Positions 13,634 through 15,268 of a DNA stretch of 15,268 nucleotides are shown here, in pieces. The stretch comes from SIG598 sp045580875 (GTDB taxonomy: Bacteria > Bacillota > Clostridia > Oscillospirales > Acutalibacteraceae). The stretch covers positions 1 through 15,268 of the forward strand of contig JAZNOP010000041.1 in the NCBI GenBank assembly GCA_045580875.1, given 5' to 3'. Each line of letters begins with the position of its first letter. Within the stretch, counting starts at the first letter, position 1. The notes below the pieces were generated by a model that was given only the letters and a program-made list of their open reading frames with translations, was not told the DNA's origin and ran no database searches. A program made the translations under genes and the position numbers.

Positions 13634-14622
13634 CGTCCGGCACCTCCTTTTCCGGCGGTGTTGCTGACCGGGGCAGAGTGCCGGTCAGTACCTGCGGTCT
13701 TTTCATTGTCCTCGCCGGCGGCTGTGTTTTTATCATCGCCGCACATGGTGACGAAAAGCTCCTCAAGCGAGGGTGCGCACTGCTCGAAGAGAAGCACCTC
13801 GAGGGGTGAGTCGGAGAGGGTGCGCAGCAGTTCGTCCTTGCGGCAGGCGTCATCAAGGGTGAGGGTCAGCCCGTCACGTGTCTGAGCGGCATCTCCGAAG
13901 GGGGAGAGCAGAGCCAGCGCGGCGGAGTCGTCACTCGTGCGTATCCGCACACTGCCGCCCGAAGCTTTTGCATGAAGGTCGGCGAGGTCGGCATCAAGCA
14001 CCACCTTTCCGGCGTTGAGCATTGCGACATGGCTGCACAGCGTTTCGACGGTGCTCATCTGGTGAGACGAGATGATGACAAGCTTTCCGCTGTCGGCAAG
14101 CTCGGAAACGATGGAGCGCAGCTGCAGGGCGTTGACCGGATCGAGACCGCTGAAGGGCTCGTCGAGAATGACCGCGTCAGGGTCGTTTATCAGAGCGAGG
14201 GCAAGCTGTATGCGCTGCTGGTTGCCCTTGGAGAGGGTCTCAGGCTTAGCCTTGCGGTAGTGCTGCAGCGAGAGCCGAGACAGCCAGTAATCGCAGGCGC
14301 GCACTGCCTCCTCGCGGCTCATTCCGCGAAGGCGCGCGATGTAGCACAGCTGCTCGCCGATAGGCATACGGGCGTAAAGTCCCCGCTCCTCGGGCAGATA
14401 GCCGATGGAGCGCACCTGCTCAGCGGTAGGTCTGCCGTCGAGGGTGACAGTGCCGCTGTCGGGCAGGAAGATATTCATGATTATGCGCATGAGGGTGGTC
14501 TTGCCGGCGCCGTTTCTGCCGAGCAGCCCGAGCGGCTGCCCGCTGCGCGCCGAAAGTGACACACCGCCGAGTGCTGTTTTATCACCAAAGCGCTTGGTGA
14601 CGTTCTGAATTAAGAGTTCCAT
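13630..14622 (-). CDS. natA: ABC transporter ATP-binding protein, NatA type
   Basis: This 330-residue nucleotide-binding subunit works with the overlapping permease at the inner face of the membrane. Visible motifs are Walker A GRNGAGKTT (35-43), signature LSKGNQQR (130-137), Walker B AVILDEPFSGLDP (150-162) and H-loop SSHQ (H187). The Q-loop position reads GYLPEERGLY (74-83), the form typical of the NatA/YhaQ subgroup, where the Gln is replaced. A C-terminal domain (about 215-297) is of the DUF4162 kind. A hydrophilic tail (298-330, rich in Asp, Lys, Gly, Ala) is extra and of no known role. The start ATG has only a distant GGAG (about 13 nt), so initiation may be weak. It is first in a likely natA-natB-prmA operon. 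Confidence 0.92.
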   Translation of the reverse strand: MELLIQNVTKRFGDKTALGGVSLSARSGQPLGLLGRNGAGKTTLMRIIMNIFLPDSGTVTLDGRPTAEQVRSIGYLPEERGLYARMPIGEQLCYIARLRGMSREEAVRACDYWLSRLSLQHYRKAKPETLSKGNQQRIQLALALINDPDAVILDEPFSGLDPVNALQLRSIVSELADSGKLVIISSHQMSTVETLCSHVAMLNAGKVVLDADLADLHAKASGGSVRIRTSDDSAALALLSPFGDAAQTRDGLTLTLDDACRKDELLRTLSDSPLEVLLFEQCAPSLEELFVTMCGDDKNTAAGEDNEKTAGTDRHSAPVSNTAGKGGAGR

Positions 14623-14794
14623 TGTGTCAATTCAACTCCGAAATGAAAAGAGTCGTAAAATGCCCTGTGTGATTCGGGCTTGCGGCAGGTTTGCAGTATA
14701 AGACAGAGAGATAAATTCTGGTTTAGCAGATTAACCTTAGGTGATATGCAGTCGTACCTGATTGTTCGCACCGCTCACAAAATTGCACTTACCG
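14623..14794. other. Upstream region of the natA operon, no gene seen
   Basis: On the minus strand TATACT at about 14696-14701 could be a -10 box, but no good -35 is 16-18 bp upstream. A small palindromic ACCTTAGGT lies at 14734-14742. No open frame or RNA gene is supported here. Confidence 0.35.
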
Positions 14795-15051
14795 CCCCAC
14801 CCCAAGACCGAGCCGGATATCAATCGGCGAGGGGTGGACAGGTGCGGTGGTCGCGGTAAATTCGGAGGCAGCGGATTACCTTTCGGTGATGCACAGGCTG
14901 CGCCCACCCCAAAGACCGAGCCGGATATCAATCGGCGAGGGGTGGACAGGTGCGGCGGTCGCGGTAAATTCGGAGACAGCGGATTACCTTTCGGTGATGC
15001 ACAGGCTGCGCCCACCCCCAAGACCGAGCCGGATATCAATCGGCGAGGGGT
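14795..15051 (+). repeat. Tandem array of a 108-bp unit, about 2.4 copies
   Basis: The motif AGACCGAGCCGG begins at about 14806, 14914 and 15022, a period of 108 bp. The two complete units differ by about two substitutions and the length of a C/A run. The third copy stops at GGCGAGGGGT, where the core block begins. Each unit has a palindrome-like CCGAGCCG...CGGCGAGG and GCGGTAAATT plus TTTCGGTGATGCAC, matching the left end of the element at 7743. Because 108 is a multiple of three, both strands stay open and give spurious Pro/Gly-rich frames. It is most likely noncoding amplification of a transposon end. Confidence 0.88.
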
Positions 15052-15237
15052 AGAATGTTGGAAGATGATAAAGCATCGGCAATCACCATACTTAACTCCG
15101 GTGAATGTGCGCCGGACAGTGGCTCAAGCTACATGTATTTATTCCGAATTGAGGTTTTCAGAAATGATTCGGTAGAATTATTTCTGAAACACATGCAATT
15201 CGATATAAATACGAGACGACCTTTTAAACGGCGTTTT
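15042..15237 (+). repeat. Conserved ~195-bp core block, copy B
   Basis: This is a direct-orientation copy of the reverse complement of 8180-8377. It follows the tandem array with no gap, starting at the GGCGAGGGGT end of the last unit, and ends at TTTAAACGGCGTTTT. Beyond it the sequence diverges from copy A, though a TTTTTT-CGCCGAAC-AAAAAA hairpin at 15246-15267 resembles the one at 7968. The element continues past the window edge. Confidence 0.85.
15135..15212. repeat. Long imperfect palindrome in core block copy B
   Basis: It has the same arms as 8205-8283 but the central loop is 1 nt shorter (CGGTAG in place of CGCTCAG). Arms are preserved and the change falls in the loop, which suggests that the folded structure, not a protein frame, is what is kept. 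Confidence 0.75.
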
Positions 15238-15268
15238 TTGCTTCATTTTTTTCGCCGAACAAAAAAAT

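Noticed and set aside
14795..15051. Possible CRISPR array
   Set aside because: The whole 108-bp unit is repeated nearly exactly with no variable spacers, and there are no cas genes.
14737..15175. Pro/Gly-rich open frames on both strands with a 36-residue period
   Set aside because: They exist because the 108-bp repeat is a multiple of three. Neither has a good ribosome binding site, and the DNA-level repeat explains them.
8180..15237. Composite transposon carrying the intervening genes as cargo
   Set aside because: The flanking repeats carry no transposase, and the enclosed genes include prmA, a core chromosomal gene, so two independent insertions are more likely.

Overview
The window looks like chromosomal DNA of a low-to-mid GC Gram-positive, most likely a gut Clostridia member of the Oscillospiraceae/Ruminococcaceae type. 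This is an inference from consensus sigma-A promoters, AGGAGG-type ribosome binding sites, an elongator tRNA-Met with encoded CCA, a NatAB-type ABC exporter, a CotH/lamin-tail surface protein and a lipoprotein with an LAAC lipobox. No 16S or species marker is present. There are eleven protein genes and one tRNA gene.

Layout: (1) 72-148, tRNA-Met on the minus strand with its own promoter and terminator. Its acceptor stem carries two mismatches. (2) 261-3140, plus strand: a CPBP-like membrane protein that has lost its protease residues, tadA overlapping it by 8 nt, and a small ABC-type AAA ATPase, ended by a strong two-way terminator. (3) 3271-7479, minus strand: a family-4 glycosyltransferase followed by a 969-residue membrane-anchored CotH protein with three lamin-tail domains, driven by a consensus promoter at 7560-7588. 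This pair probably serves the cell surface. (4) 7480-8607, a gene-free stretch of over 1.1 kb. It holds two orphan hairpins and a roughly 730-bp MITE-like element with long terminal inverted repeats and a highly structured core. (5) 8608-10328, plus strand: an excisionase/MerR-type HTH protein behind a consensus promoter overlapping three phased repeats, then an XRE-HTH/TPR regulator, ended by a strong two-way terminator. (6) 10521-14622, minus strand: natA-like ATPase, natB-like permease, prmA, and a lipoprotein gene with its own promoter. (7) 14623-15268, gene-free: 2.4 copies of a 108-bp tandem repeat related to the ends of the element in (4), then an inverted second copy of its structured core, running to the window edge.

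The housekeeping and transport genes look ordinary. The least explained material is the repeat family: two oppositely oriented copies of a ~195-bp block containing a ~79-bp imperfect palindrome, about 6.7 kb apart, associated with terminal inverted repeats and tandem terminal units. I see no transposase, reverse transcriptase, toxin-antitoxin pair, CRISPR array or recognisable defence operon, so I do not claim a complete new system.
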